From assembly GCA_018261935.1 (NCBI GenBank), contig JAGTRP010000010.1, forward strand, positions 1 to 64,000: a stretch of 64,000 nt of DNA, in the 5' to 3' direction. The stretch comes from Rhodocyclaceae bacterium. Its GTDB lineage: Bacteria; Pseudomonadota; Gammaproteobacteria; Burkholderiales; Rhodocyclaceae. Shown in pieces: positions 41,003 to 52,920 of this stretch. Position 1 is the first letter of the stretch, and every line of letters starts with the position of its first letter. The notes below the pieces were generated by a model. That model was not told the origin of the DNA, searched no databases, and saw only the letters and a list, made by a program, of their open reading frames with translations. A program made the position numbers and the translations under genes.

Positions 41003-42739
41003 ATGTCCCAGGCGCAGGGATTCAACAATAACGACGCCCTTTACGGTTCGGTCGTGCACTTCCTTCAGGCAGGCCAGAATATGGCGCAGCACTTCCTGTC
41101 TTTCCTGGGAAAAGCGGCCAATGAACGGGTGGCGCCGGAACCGGCTCTCGATCCCCAGGCTCTGAACTCGCTACAGCAGAGCTTCCTCGACGAGCAGATG
41201 CGACTGTGGCAATCGATCATGGCCCGGAGCCAGGGCAAGGCCGACGGCAGCTTCGCCATCAGCCCGGAGCCCGGCGACCGCCGCTTTTCCGCCCCGGAAT
41301 GGCGCGAAAGCCCGATCTACGACTATATCCATCAGCTCTACCTCCTCAACGCCAAGTATGTGAAGAACCTGGTGGAGCTGGTGCCGGCGGAGAACGACAA
41401 GGCCAGGAACCGCATGCGCTTCCTGGCCCGGCAGTACGTGGACGCCATGGCGCCCTCCAACTTCGCCGCCACCAACCCCGAATTCGTCAAGCTGGCCCTG
41501 GAGACCCAGGGCCAGAGCATCACCGCCGGCATCGGTAATCTGATCAAGGACATGGAAAAGGGCCGCATTTCCATGACCGACGAGGCGGTCTTCCAGGTCG
41601 GGCACAATATCGCCACCACGGAAGGGGCGGTGATCTTCGAGAACGAGGTGATGCAGCTCATCCAGTACGCGCCGCTGACTCCCACGGTGGCCACCCGGCC
41701 CCTGGTGGTGGTGCCGCCCTGCATCAACAAGTTCTACATCATGGACCTGCAGCCGGAAAATTCCCTGGTCCGCTACATGGTGGAGCAGGGCAATACCGTG
41801 TTCCTGGTGTCCTGGCGCAATCCCCGGAAAGAGCACGGACATCTGACCTGGGACGATTACCTGGAGCAGGGAGCCATCGCCGCCCTGCGCATCGCCAAGG
41901 AAGTCTGCCGCGCCGACCAGGTCAATGCCCTCGGCTTTTGCGTCGGCGGGACCATCCTGACTTCCGCCCTGGCGGTGCTGCAGGCCCGCGGCGAGGACAT
42001 CGTGTCGTCGCTGACGCTACTCACCACGTTGCTCGATTTTTCCGATACCGGCGAAATCGGCCTGTTCATTGACGAGGCCTCCCTGGCCTCCCGGGAAACC
42101 GCCATCGGCAAGGGCGGGCTGCTGCCAGCCAGGGATCTGCAAACCACTTTTTCCTTCCTGCGGGCCAACGACCTGGTCTGGAACTACGTTACCGGCAACT
42201 ACCTCAAGGGCCAGAAGCCGGCGGCCTTTGATCTCCTCTACTGGAATTCGGATTCCACCAACCTGCCGGGGCCCTTCGTTTGCTGGTACATGCGCAACAT
42301 GTACCTGGAAAACAGCCTGCGGGTGCCGGGCAAGTTGCAGATGTGCGGCGCCCGGGTGGACCTCGGCCGCCTCAAAATGCCGGCCTACCTGCTGGCGACC
42401 CGGGAGGACCACATCGTCCCCTGGCAGTCGGCCTACCGGAGCACTTCCATGCTGGGAGGCCGGAACCGCTTCGTTCTCGGCGCTTCCGGCCATATTGCCG
42501 GCGTGATCAACCCGGCGGCCAAGAACAAGCGCAGCTACTGGGCGAACGACGAGGCCCCGGCCGATGCCGAAACCTGGCTGGCGAACGCGGAGGAGCATAA
42601 AGGCAGTTGGTGGAGTGACTGGGCCGGCTGGCTCAAGCCCTTTGCCGGCGTCGAGCGCACTCCCCGTATGCCCGGCAGTGCCAAGTATCGGCCCCTTGAA
42701 CCGGCTCCCGGGCGTTACGTCAAGGAACGGGCTGTCTAA
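41003..42739 (+). CDS. phaC: Class I polyhydroxyalkanoate synthase
   Basis: Polymerises 3-hydroxyacyl-CoA into storage polyester at granule surfaces; 578 residues. The lipase-like box GFCVGG holds nucleophile C313; REDHIVPW and ASGHIAGV contain the catalytic Asp and His. The N-terminal PhaC_N region (NLVELVPAENDKARNRMRF, ATNPEFVKLALETQG) is complete. Length and genes (phaB, phaR nearby) support class I. No phaA thiolase is in the window. Confidence 0.96.
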   Translation: MSQAQGFNNNDALYGSVVHFLQAGQNMAQHFLSFLGKAANERVAPEPALDPQALNSLQQSFLDEQMRLWQSIMARSQGKADGSFAISPEPGDRRFSAPEWRESPIYDYIHQLYLLNAKYVKNLVELVPAENDKARNRMRFLARQYVDAMAPSNFAATNPEFVKLALETQGQSITAGIGNLIKDMEKGRISMTDEAVFQVGHNIATTEGAVIFENEVMQLIQYAPLTPTVATRPLVVVPPCINKFYIMDLQPENSLVRYMVEQGNTVFLVSWRNPRKEHGHLTWDDYLEQGAIAALRIAKEVCRADQVNALGFCVGGTILTSALAVLQARGEDIVSSLTLLTTLLDFSDTGEIGLFIDEASLASRETAIGKGGLLPARDLQTTFSFLRANDLVWNYVTGNYLKGQKPAAFDLLYWNSDSTNLPGPFVCWYMRNMYLENSLRVPGKLQMCGARVDLGRLKMPAYLLATREDHIVPWQSAYRSTSMLGGRNRFVLGASGHIAGVINPAAKNKRSYWANDEAPADAETWLANAEEHKGSWWSDWAGWLKPFAGVERTPRMPGSAKYRPLEPAPGRYVKERAV

Positions 42740-42764
42740 CATCTTTCTGCGAGCGGAGAAGACG

Positions 42765-43505
42765 ATGCCGAGAGTGGCGCTGGTAACGGGTGGTCTAGGC
42801 AATCTGGGCGAAGCCATTTGCATCAAGCTGGCGGCTCTCGGCTTGAAGGTGGTTGCCACCCATTCAGCGGGCAACACCAAGGTCAAGGAATGGCTCCGGA
42901 GCATGGACGGCATGGGCTACGGCTTCAAGGCCTATCCCTGCGACGTGACCGATTTCGATTCCTGCCAGGCCTGCGTCGAGCTGGTGACCCAGGAGATGGG
43001 TCCGGTGGATGTCCTGGTGAACAACGCCGGCACCACCCGAGACATGACTTTCAAGAAAATGACCAAGGCCGACTGGGATACGGTCATCCATACCAACCTG
43101 GATTCTGTCTTCAACATGACCAAACAGGTCATGGACGGGATGATGGAGCGCCGCTGGGGGAGGGTGATCAACGTTTCCTCGGTCAACGGCCAGAAGGGCG
43201 CCTTCGGGCAGACCAACTACTCGGCGGCCAAGGCCGGCATGCACGGCTTCACCAAGGCCCTGGCCCTGGAAGTGGCGAAGTACGGCGTCACCGTCAATAC
43301 CATTTCGCCGGGCTACATCGGCACCAAGATGGTGACCGCCATTCCCCTCGAGATCCTCGATTCCAAGATCCTGCCGCAGATTCCCGTGAACCGGTTGGGC
43401 AAGCCGGAGGAAATCGCCGGCCTGATCGCCTACCTGGCCTCCGATGAGGCGGCTTTCGTGACCGGCGCCAATATTTCCATCAATGGCGGCCAGCACATGT
43501 ATTGA
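42765..43505 (+). CDS. phaB: NADPH-dependent acetoacetyl-CoA reductase, first copy
   Basis: Short-chain dehydrogenase, 246 residues, making (R)-3-hydroxybutyryl-CoA for PhaC. TGGLGNLGEAI (cofactor-binding Gly motif), NNAGTTRD, catalytic Ser in NVSSVNGQKG and YSAAKAG (Tyr and Lys). PhaB-like features include FNMTKQVMDGM and GYIGTKMV. It has a close paralogue immediately downstream. It starts 25 bases after phaC. Confidence 0.92.
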   Translation: MPRVALVTGGLGNLGEAICIKLAALGLKVVATHSAGNTKVKEWLRSMDGMGYGFKAYPCDVTDFDSCQACVELVTQEMGPVDVLVNNAGTTRDMTFKKMTKADWDTVIHTNLDSVFNMTKQVMDGMMERRWGRVINVSSVNGQKGAFGQTNYSAAKAGMHGFTKALALEVAKYGVTVNTISPGYIGTKMVTAIPLEILDSKILPQIPVNRLGKPEEIAGLIAYLASDEAAFVTGANISINGGQHMY

Positions 43506-43581
43506 TCGTTGTTTGCAACCCTAGCAGTTTTTTTCTCTCAACCCCCAGCAGTCTTTCAACTTCAACAAGGAAGGAAACAAC

Positions 43582-44325
43582 ATGACGCAACGAGTTGCTC
43601 TGGTTACCGGCGCTATGGGTGGTATCGGAACCGCGGTTTGCCAGGAACTGGCGAAGGCGGGTCACAAGGTGGTGGCTGCCTATCATCCCCAGTTCGACAA
43701 CAAGGACGAGTGGCTGAAGGAACAGCAGGCCGCTGGCTTCAAGGATTTTGTCTGCGTTGCGGGCGACGTTTCTGACCTGGCTTCCTGCCAGGCCATGGTG
43801 GCCGAAGCTGAAGCCAAGGCCGGTCCCGTCGACATCCTGGTGAACAACGCCGGCATCACCCGTGACCGGATGTTCGCCAAGATGGAAAAGGACCAGTGGG
43901 ATGCGGTCATCAACACCAACCTCTCCAGCCTCTTCAACATGACCAAGCAGGTCTCCGCCAAGATGGCCGAGCGGGGATGGGGCCGCATCATCAACATTTC
44001 CTCGGTTAACGGCGTCAAGGGCCAGGCCGGCCAGGCCAATTACTCCGCCGCCAAGGCGGGCGTGATCGGCTTCACCAAGGCCCTGGCCCAGGAACTGGCC
44101 GCCAAGGGCGTGACCGTCAATGCCATCGCCCCGGGCTACATCGCCACCAAGATGGTCATGGCCATCAAGCCGGAGGTCCTGGAAGGCATCGTCAATTCGG
44201 TGCCGATGAAGCGCCTGGGTAAACCGGAAGAAATGGGGGCTGCCTGCGTGTACATCGCCTCCGAAAACGCCGGCTTCATGACCGGCGCCACCCTCAATAT
44301 CAACGGCGGCCTTTACTACCAGTAA
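43582..44325 (+). CDS. phaB: NADPH-dependent acetoacetyl-CoA reductase, second copy
   Basis: 247-residue short-chain dehydrogenase closely related to the preceding one. TGAMGGIGTAV, NNAGITRD, SSVNGVKG, YSAAKAG and GYIATKMV are all present, so it should be active. A strong ribosome site (AAGGAAGG) precedes it. This copy resembles classical PhaB (ITRDRMFAKM) more closely. A terminator follows. Confidence 0.95.
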   Translation: MTQRVALVTGAMGGIGTAVCQELAKAGHKVVAAYHPQFDNKDEWLKEQQAAGFKDFVCVAGDVSDLASCQAMVAEAEAKAGPVDILVNNAGITRDRMFAKMEKDQWDAVINTNLSSLFNMTKQVSAKMAERGWGRIINISSVNGVKGQAGQANYSAAKAGVIGFTKALAQELAAKGVTVNAIAPGYIATKMVMAIKPEVLEGIVNSVPMKRLGKPEEMGAACVYIASENAGFMTGATLNINGGLYYQ

Positions 44326-44347
44326 TCTCGCCTTTTGTATTGTGGCT

Positions 44348-44376
44348 AAACAGGCGCCGGCAGGCGCCTGTTTTTT
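44348..44376 (+). terminator. Terminator after the second phaB
   Basis: Stem AACAGGCGCC / GGCGCCTGTT with loop GGCA, then TTTTTT. It ends the phaC-phaB-phaB unit and separates it from phaR. Confidence 0.92.
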
Positions 44377-44424
44377 CGCCTATAATGGTGCGCTGCACAT
44401 AAAATGTTTTTTGGGGGCATGGGT

Positions 44425-44979
44425 ATGACGGAACAGGTTCGGCTGATTAAAAAGTATCCCAACCGCCGTCTCTACGACACCAAGACCAGCGCCTACATCA
44501 CCCTGGATGACGTCAAGGAACTGGTTCTCAAATACGAGGCCTTCCAGGTGGTCGACGCCAAGACCGGCGAGGATCTCACCCGCAGCATCCTGCTCCAGAT
44601 CATTCTCGAAGAGGAAACCGGCGGCGTGCCGCTCTTCTCCTGCGACCTGCTCTCCGGCTTCATCCGCTTCTACGGCAACGCCATGCAGGGTATGCTGGGC
44701 AAGTACCTGGAAAACAACATGAAGACCTTCGTGGATTTCCAGCAGAAGCTCCAAGACCAGTCCCGCTCCGTCTATGGCGAGAACAACCAGATGCAGGCCG
44801 ATTTCTGGGCCCAGTTCCTGAACTTCCAGCAACCCGCCATGCAGAGCATGATGACGGCCTACATGGACCAGAGCAAGAAGATGTTCCAGCAGATGCAGGA
44901 ACAGATCCAGAGCCAGACCCGCAATATGTTCACCCCTGGTTTCCCGTTCGGCAACACGCCCGAAGACAACGAGAAGTAA
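44425..44979 (+). CDS. phaR: Polyhydroxyalkanoate synthesis regulator PhaR
   Basis: DNA- and granule-binding repressor of phasin genes, about 184 residues. N-terminal PHB_acc_N domain RLIKKYPNRRLYDTKTSAYITL and then LTRSILLQIILEEETGG; the C-terminal part is Gln/Met-rich (QMQEQIQSQTRNMF). The ATG at 44425 has a G-rich ribosome site; ATGs at 44404 and 44419 are alternatives. Just upstream of rimO. Confidence 0.94.
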   Translation: MTEQVRLIKKYPNRRLYDTKTSAYITLDDVKELVLKYEAFQVVDAKTGEDLTRSILLQIILEEETGGVPLFSCDLLSGFIRFYGNAMQGMLGKYLENNMKTFVDFQQKLQDQSRSVYGENNQMQADFWAQFLNFQQPAMQSMMTAYMDQSKKMFQQMQEQIQSQTRNMFTPGFPFGNTPEDNEK

Positions 44980-44982
44980 GCA

Positions 44983-46299
44983 GTGCCCGTGCCGCTTCCG
45001 AAAGTAGGCTTTGTCAGCCTCGGCTGCCCGAAGGCAGCCACCGACTCCGAACATATCCTCACCAAGCTGCGCGCCGAAGGCTATCTGATTTCGCCGTCCT
45101 ACGACGCCGCCGACCTGGTGATCGTCAACACCTGCGGCTTCATCGACGCGGCGGTGGAGGAATCCCTGGACGCCATCGGCGAGGCCCTGGCCGAGAACGG
45201 CAAGGTCATCGTCACCGGCTGCCTGGGGGCCAAGGGCGATATCGTCAGGACCACCCATCCATCGGTTCTGGCGGTGACCGGCCCCCACGCGGCGGATGAG
45301 GTCATGGGCATCGTGCACCAGCACCTGCCCAAGCCCCACGATCCCTACGTGGACCTGGTGCCGCCCCAGGGCGTGCGCCTCACCCCGGACCATTTCGCCT
45401 ACCTGAAGATTTCCGAGGGCTGCAACCACAGCTGCACCTTCTGCATCATCCCGTCCCTGCGGGGCCCCCTGGTCTCCCGTCCGGTGGGGGATGTCCTGGC
45501 CGAGGCCGAAAGCCTGGCCCGGGCCGGGGTGAAGGAAATCCTGGTGATTTCCCAGGACACCAGCGCCTACGGGGTGGATCTGAAATACCGCACCGGCTTC
45601 TGGGGCGGGCGGCCGGTGAAGACTCGCCTCAAGGAACTGTGCGAGGCCCTGTCCCAGTTCGGCATCTGGGTGCGGCTCCACTATGTCTATCCCTATCCGA
45701 GCGTGGATGACGTCATCCCCCTCATGGCGGAAGGCAAGATACTGCCCTACCTGGACGTGCCCTTCCAGCACGCCAGCCCGAAAATCCTCAAGGCCATGAA
45801 GCGTCCGGCCTCGGCCGAGAATACCCTGGAGCGCATCCGGCGCTGGCGGGAAATCTGCCCGGAACTCGTGATCCGCTCCACCTTCATCACCGGCTTCCCC
45901 GGCGAGACCGACGAGGATTTCGACATCCTTCTTCAGTTCCTGGAGGAGGCCAAGCTCGACCGGGTCGGCGCCTTCGCCTATTCGCCGGTGGAAGGGGCCC
46001 TGGCCAACGAGCTGCCGGGCCTGCCGCCGGAAGCGGTGCGGGAGGAGCGCCGGGCCTGGCTGATGCAGGTCCAGGAGGACATCAGCGCCGACAAGCTCGC
46101 CGCCAAGATCGACAGCGAGATCGAGGTGCTGGTGGACGCCGTGGACGAGGAGGGTACCATCGCCCGCTCCAAGGCCGATGCTCCGGAAATCGACGGCCTC
46201 GTCTACATCGACAATTTCTTCGACGCCGAGCCTGGCGACTTCCTGCGGGTGCGGGTCGTGGATGCGGATCACCATGACCTCTACGCCCAGCCTGCCTGA
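44983..46299 (+). CDS. rimO: Ribosomal protein S12 methylthiotransferase RimO
   Basis: Radical-SAM enzyme modifying the conserved Asp of S12; 438 residues. The N-terminal UPF0004 domain has three cluster Cys (15, 51, 80). The radical-SAM motif C147-x3-C151-x2-C154 lies in [20 protein letters not shown]-terminal TRAM domain ends the protein. GTG start at 44983, three bases after phaR. Its end overlaps the FAD-linked dehydrogenase gene. Confidence 0.97.
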   Translation: MPVPLPKVGFVSLGCPKAATDSEHILTKLRAEGYLISPSYDAADLVIVNTCGFIDAAVEESLDAIGEALAENGKVIVTGCLGAKGDIVRTTHPSVLAVTGPHAADEVMGIVHQHLPKPHDPYVDLVPPQGVRLTPDHFAYLKISEGCNHSCTFCIIPSLRGPLVSRPVGDVLAEAESLARAGVKEILVISQDTSAYGVDLKYRTGFWGGRPVKTRLKELCEALSQFGIWVRLHYVYPYPSVDDVIPLMAEGKILPYLDVPFQHASPKILKAMKRPASAENTLERIRRWREICPELVIRSTFITGFPGETDEDFDILLQFLEEAKLDRVGAFAYSPVEGALANELPGLPPEAVREERRAWLMQVQEDISADKLAAKIDSEIEVLVDAVDEEGTIARSKADAPEIDGLVYIDNFFDAEPGDFLRVRVVDADHHDLYAQPA

Positions 46300-47686
46300 G
46301 CGCCTGGCGGGCGTGGTGGGGGCCGCCCGGGTCCTCACCGATCCCGCCGACCTGGCTCCCTTCCTCACCGACTGGCGGGGCCGCTACCGCGGCCAGGCCT
46401 GCTGCCTGGTTCAGCCCGGCACCACGGCGGAAGTCGCGGCCGTGGTGGCACTCTGCGCCGAGGCCGGGGTGCCCATGGTGCCCCAGGGCGGCAACACCAG
46501 CCTGTGCGGCGCGGCTACTCCCGACGGCAGCGGGGCGGCGGTGATCGTCAGTCTGGCGCGCCTCAACCGCATCCGCGCGGTCGATCCAATCAACAACACC
46601 ATCACCGTCGAATCCGGCTGCACCCTGGCAGCCGTCCAAGAGGCGGCCAAGCAGGCGGGGCGTCTGTTCCCCCTGGCCCTGGCCTCGGAAGGCAGCTGCC
46701 AGATCGGCGGCAACCTTTCCACCAACGCCGGCGGTGTCCAGGTGCTGCGCTACGGCAACACCCGGGAACTGACCCTGGGGCTGGAGGTGGTGCTGCCCGA
46801 CGGCCAGGTCTGGGACGGCCTGCGGGGGCTCCGGAAGGACAACACCGGCTACGACCTGAAGCATCTCTTCATCGGCGCCGAAGGCACCCTGGGCATCATC
46901 ACGGCGGCGGTCCTCAAGGTCTTTCCCTTGCCGCGCTCCCAGGTCACGGCCTGGCTGGCGCTGCCCTCGGCCGAGGCGGCGGTGGCCGTGCTGGCCCGGG
47001 CCCAGGCGGCGTTCGATTCCCGTCTCACGGCCTTCGAACTGGTTTCGGACGTCTCCCTCGGCCTGGTGCTGCGCCATATCCCGGGGACGGCCAACCCCGC
47101 CGGGCGGGCCGACTGGTACGTGCTGTGCGAGGTGTCCGACGGCGGGCCCGAAGATGCTCTGCGGGAGCAGGCAGAAGCCTGGCTGGAGGGCTGTCTCGAT
47201 GGCGGCCTGGTCAGCGACGCGGTCGTCGCCCAGTCCGGCCCCCAGGCCGAAAAGCTCTGGCGTCTGCGGGAAAACATTTCCGAGGCCCAGAAAATCGAAG
47301 GCATCAGCATCAAGCACGACGTGGCCGTGCCGGTGTCGCGCCTGCCCGAATTCCTGGAACGGGCCGAAGAGGCCCTGACGGCGGCCTTCCCGGGGCTGCG
47401 CATCGTCGCTTTCGGCCATGTCGGCGACGGCAACCTGCACTACAACCTGTCCAAGGCGGAGCGCCAGGACAACGACCAGTTCATCGCCTGCCAGCCGGAA
47501 GCCAACCGCATCGTCCATGACCTGGTCCACTGCCTGGGCGGCTCCATTTCCGCCGAGCACGGCCTCGGCCAGCTGAAGCGGGAGGAAATCCTGCGCTACA
47601 AGAGCCCGGTGGAAATGGCCATGATGCGATCCATCAAGGCGGCCCTCGATCCGAAGGGCCTGATGAATCCCGGCAAGGTGATCTGA
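46274..47686 (+). CDS. FAD-linked 2-hydroxyacid dehydrogenase (GlcD/D-LDH family)
   Basis: 470-residue flavoprotein. FAD_binding_4 domain with [19 protein letters not shown] and [16 protein letters not shown]-terminal FAD-oxidase domain with [13 protein letters not shown] and [13 protein letters not shown]. It oxidises a D-2-hydroxyacid (glycolate, D-lactate or 2-hydroxyglutarate type); which one is uncertain. It is not accompanied by glcE/glcF. The start overlaps rimO. Confidence 0.9.
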   Translation: MTSTPSLPERLAGVVGAARVLTDPADLAPFLTDWRGRYRGQACCLVQPGTTAEVAAVVALCAEAGVPMVPQGGNTSLCGAATPDGSGAAVIVSLARLNRIRAVDPINNTITVESGCTLAAVQEAAKQAGRLFPLALASEGSCQIGGNLSTNAGGVQVLRYGNTRELTLGLEVVLPDGQVWDGLRGLRKDNTGYDLKHLFIGAEGTLGIITAAVLKVFPLPRSQVTAWLALPSAEAAVAVLARAQAAFDSRLTAFELVSDVSLGLVLRHIPGTANPAGRADWYVLCEVSDGGPEDALREQAEAWLEGCLDGGLVSDAVVAQSGPQAEKLWRLRENISEAQKIEGISIKHDVAVPVSRLPEFLERAEEALTAAFPGLRIVAFGHVGDGNLHYNLSKAERQDNDQFIACQPEANRIVHDLVHCLGGSISAEHGLGQLKREEILRYKSPVEMAMMRSIKAALDPKGLMNPGKVI

Positions 47687-47833
47687 AAGCCGGGGGGGGC
47701 GGCGATGTCTCGCACGTCGGGCGGGGCATTTGCTCCGCCGGGCTGCGGAACTCGTCCCCGATGGGGGCTCAGACAGTCCTCGCCCGGCTCCTCAAACGCC
47801 CCGCCCTCCGGTCAGAGCGAAAGGGGGTAGCCC

Positions 47834-48709
47834 TCAGTGCGGGCGGCCCAGGTTGGCGAAGAGGGCTGCCACCTCGTCGGCGCCGAAGCGGTACTCCCGG
47901 TTGCAGATATCGTCGCGGACGACGATTTCCCCGTGTTCCTCGACGATGGCCAGGGCTTCGTCCCGGCCCAGGCCGAGGATCATGTCCCGCACCTTGCCGC
48001 GATTTTCCGGGCAGTTGTATTCCACCGGCCGCGGCTCGTAGAGGCGCAGGCCGTGGGCCTCCATGTCCTCGTGGAAGAGGCGGCGCAGGAGGTTCTCGGC
48101 ATCCAGGGACAGAAGTTCCTCTGGCTTCACCGTCTCCGCCAGGCTAGTGAGGCGGTGCCAGCCGTCCGGGTCCCGCTGGTCGGCGTCGGGCATCTTCTGC
48201 AGGAAAAGGCAGGTGGCGACTTCCGGGCCGGCGGCCAGGAAGAGGCGGGAGGCCTGCTGTTCGGAGAGTTCGAGGTAATGCTCGAAGATGTCGGCGATGC
48301 TGTTCCCGGCCAGGGGAACCATGCTCTGGTAGGGTTCCCGGGCCTGAGGGAAGTCCAGGGTCAGCAACAGGTGGCTGCCCCGGTCGGCACCGAGGAGTTC
48401 CGGCGCCGGGGCGGCGGCGACCTCGGCGTCGGCCCGGGCCATGCCCCGCATCTGCAGGGCCTCGTCGCAATCCATGACCAGGAGCTGGATGGGCCCGTCG
48501 CCCCGCAGCTGAAAGGTGAGGCGGCCGGGCTGCTTCAACTGGCCGGCGATGAGGGCAGTCACTGCGGCCATTTCCCCCAGCAGTTCAGCCACCGGCGGCG
48601 CATAGCCGCGGCCGGCCTGCATCTGGCGCCAGCAATCCCCGAGACGGACGACGGCCCCCCGGATGTCGAGGTTTTCGAACAGGAAACGATGGAAGGTGCT
48701 GTCGGTCAT
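47834..48709 (-). CDS. hslO: Hsp33-family chaperone with incomplete zinc site
   Basis: Redox-regulated holdase family, 291 residues. The N-terminal domain and the Gly-rich QLKQPGRLTFQLRGDGPIQLL are typical. Canonical Hsp33 has four zinc Cys (C-x-C...C-x2-C). Here the corresponding segments read YNCPENRGK and RDDICNREY, leaving one Cys of each pair. The thiol switch may thus be altered or lost. The start at 48709 overlaps the ArsC-like gene; tex is further upstream in the same operon. Confidence 0.92.
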   Translation of the reverse strand: MTDSTFHRFLFENLDIRGAVVRLGDCWRQMQAGRGYAPPVAELLGEMAAVTALIAGQLKQPGRLTFQLRGDGPIQLLVMDCDEALQMRGMARADAEVAAAPAPELLGADRGSHLLLTLDFPQAREPYQSMVPLAGNSIADIFEHYLELSEQQASRLFLAAGPEVATCLFLQKMPDADQRDPDGWHRLTSLAETVKPEELLSLDAENLLRRLFHEDMEAHGLRLYEPRPVEYNCPENRGKVRDMILGLGRDEALAIVEEHGEIVVRDDICNREYRFGADEVAALFANLGRPH

Positions 48710-49050
48710 TTCAGGAGCCGGGAATAGTTGTCGGGATCGAAGCCGACCAGGAGGGCGGCGCCGGTGTCGAGGACCGGCCGCTTGATCAGGCTCGGATAGC
48801 GGGCCATGAGCTGGAGCGCTTTGGCCTCGTCCACGTCGGCCCGCTCGGCGTCGGTAAGTTTCTTCCACATGAGACCGCGGGTGTTCAGCAGGGTTTGCCA
48901 GCCGGCCCGGCGGTTCCAGTCCGGCAGGCGAGCTTCGGCCACGCCGGCCTTCTTGTAATCGACGAATTCGTAGGCCACGCTGTTGGCGTCCAGCCAGGCG
49001 AAGGCCTTCTTCATGGTGTCGCAGTTCTTGATGCCGTAGACGGTCGTCAT
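48706..49050 (-). CDS. ArsC/Spx-family (YffB-like) thioredoxin-fold protein
   Basis: 114 residues with the single-Cys ArsC/YffB motif YGIKNCDTMKKAFAWL and the C-terminal RPVLDTGAALLVGF. YffB-type members have unclear, possibly glutathione-dependent reductase functions; this is not a proven arsenate reductase. Sits between tex (1 base upstream) and hslO (overlapping). Confidence 0.9.
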   Translation of the reverse strand: MTTVYGIKNCDTMKKAFAWLDANSVAYEFVDYKKAGVAEARLPDWNRRAGWQTLLNTRGLMWKKLTDAERADVDEAKALQLMARYPSLIKRPVLDTGAALLVGFDPDNYSRLLK

Positions 49051-49051
49051 G

Positions 49052-51367
<2,316 letters not shown>

Positions 51368-51531
51368 AGGAACCGGAAAAAGGGCGAACTATGCAAAATC
51401 CCGCGGCAAAAGACAAGCTTGCCGCCGCTTGCCCGGTCCTGCCGGTCCGGATGGGGAGGCCGGGGTCCTTGAACCGAGCCGGCCGTATTGGTGTAGCATC
51501 ATTTGTTTCATCTATCCACGGAGCGGTTGGA

Positions 51532-51990
51532 ATGAAAGTCAAAACCTATTTGTTCGGCGAAGTCGAAGTCGATCCCGGCAAAGTCATCACTTTCCCGAAC
51601 GGGCTGGTAGCCTTTGAAAATAACAAGCGCTTCATGCTGGTCCATGAGCCCAGCCAGGACGAGCCTAGCCAGAACGAGCCCTCCAGCTATACCCTGCAGT
51701 CCCTTGATGAACCCGGCGTCGCCTTCCAGGTGGTGGACCCGGGTGCCGTCGGCTTCCATTACGAACTCCAGTTGACGGAGGACGAAGCGGCGCTCCTGCA
51801 AAACCCGGCCGTCGAAGACCTGGCGGTGATCCTGATCCTGTTCAAGCCGGAACCGGGAGCCGTAGGAGGCATCGGTGCCAATATCCGGGCCCCGATCATC
51901 CTGAACACCAAGGCCCGGGTGGCGATTCAGAAGCCCATCCAGCAGCTGCGCACCAATATCACCATCTCCAACCTGTCCAGCTCCGTCTAG
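51532..51990 (+). CDS. fliW: Flagellar assembly factor FliW
   Basis: 152-residue beta-barrel protein. FliW usually binds flagellin and the regulator CsrA. The family opening is [26 protein letters not shown] and the end is [16 protein letters not shown] short repeat ([13 protein letters not shown]) from duplicated 15-base units is inserted near residues 40-52. No csrA or flagellar genes are beside it. The ATG at 51532 is preferred. Confidence 0.9.
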   Translation: MKVKTYLFGEVEVDPGKVITFPNGLVAFENNKRFMLVHEPSQDEPSQNEPSSYTLQSLDEPGVAFQVVDPGAVGFHYELQLTEDEAALLQNPAVEDLAVILILFKPEPGAVGGIGANIRAPIILNTKARVAIQKPIQQLRTNITISNLSSSV

Positions 51991-51998
51991 TCGGCCCT

Positions 51999-52520
51999 TC
52001 AGGTGGGTGCAAGGCTGGTGCGGTAGCGGCCGGCGTTGGCGACGTAGTGCTCGGCCGATTTGGTCAGCTTCAGCACTTCCTCGTCGGTCAGTTCCCGCAC
52101 CACCTTGCCTGGGGAGCCCACGATCAGCACCCGGTCCGGGAAGACCTTGCCTTCCGGGATGAGGGTGTTGGCGCCGACGATGGAATGGCGGCCGATCACG
52201 GCCCGGTTGAGGACGATGGAGCCGATGCCGACGAGGCTGCCGTCCCCCACGGTGCAGCCGTGCAGCATGACCATGTGGCCGACGGTGACCTGGCTGCCGA
52301 TGTGCATGGGGATCCCTTCATCGGTGTGGAGCACGGAGCCGTCCTGGATGTTGGTTCCGGCACCGATGGAGATAGGGTCGTTGTCTCCCCGCAGAACGGC
52401 GTTCCACCAGATGGATACCTGGTCGGCCAGGCGGATGTCGCCGATAACCGTGGCGTTGGGAGCGATCCAGACGTCGCGCCCGACTTGCGGCTTCTTTTCG
52501 CCGAGGGTGAAAATGGCCAT
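51999..52520 (-). CDS. Gamma-class carbonic anhydrase-like hexapeptide protein
   Basis: 173-residue left-handed beta-helix trimer of the YrdA/PaaY type. Zinc His residues at about 65 (VLHTDEG), 82 and 87 (VGHMVMLHGC). Hexapeptide turns run through most of the sequence. Carbonic anhydrase activity is possible but unproven in this subgroup. Convergent with fliW, divergent from the MazG-like gene. Confidence 0.92.
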   Translation of the reverse strand: MAIFTLGEKKPQVGRDVWIAPNATVIGDIRLADQVSIWWNAVLRGDNDPISIGAGTNIQDGSVLHTDEGIPMHIGSQVTVGHMVMLHGCTVGDGSLVGIGSIVLNRAVIGRHSIVGANTLIPEGKVFPDRVLIVGSPGKVVRELTDEEVLKLTKSAEHYVANAGRYRTSLAPT

Positions 52521-52557
52521 GAAAACCTCGCTTTGTCATTGAATGGGGAGATTGTAA

Positions 52558-52911
52558 TTGACCGACCTGGAAACCCTGACCCGAGCCGTGCTCGCCTTCC
52601 GTGACGAGCGCGACTGGCGGCAGTTCCATTCCCTGCGGAACCTCATCGTCTCCCTCAACCTGGAAGCGGCCGAACTCCTCGAATTCACCCAGTGGAAGAA
52701 GGATGAGGAAATCGATGCTCTGCCGGCGGATCCCGTCTCCCACGAGGCCCTGCGGGAGGAATGCGCCGACATCCTTCTCTACCTGCTCCTCGTCGCCGAC
52801 AAGGCGGGCATAGACCTCGCGGCGGCGGCGGCGGAGAAGCTCGCCAAGAATGCCGCCAAATACCCGGTGGAAAAGAGCCGGGGCTCCCGGGCCAAATATA
52901 CCGAGCTTTGA
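52558..52911 (+). CDS. MazG-like nucleotide pyrophosphohydrolase
   Basis: 117-residue all-alpha NTP pyrophosphatase of the RS21-C6/dCTPase type. Metal-binding pattern LNLEAAELLEF (E-x-x-E) and later EECADILLYLL (E-x-x-D) is present. TTG start. It would hydrolyse non-canonical or excess (d)NTPs. Stands alone between carbonic anhydrase and rlmJ. Confidence 0.9.
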   Translation: MTDLETLTRAVLAFRDERDWRQFHSLRNLIVSLNLEAAELLEFTQWKKDEEIDALPADPVSHEALREECADILLYLLLVADKAGIDLAAAAAEKLAKNAAKYPVEKSRGSRAKYTEL

Positions 52912-52920
52912 GGCGGCGCC

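Noticed and set aside
47687-47833. Possible small gene between the FAD-linked dehydrogenase and hslO
   Set aside because: Only GC-rich frames without start signals or motifs; no hairpin strong enough to call a terminator.
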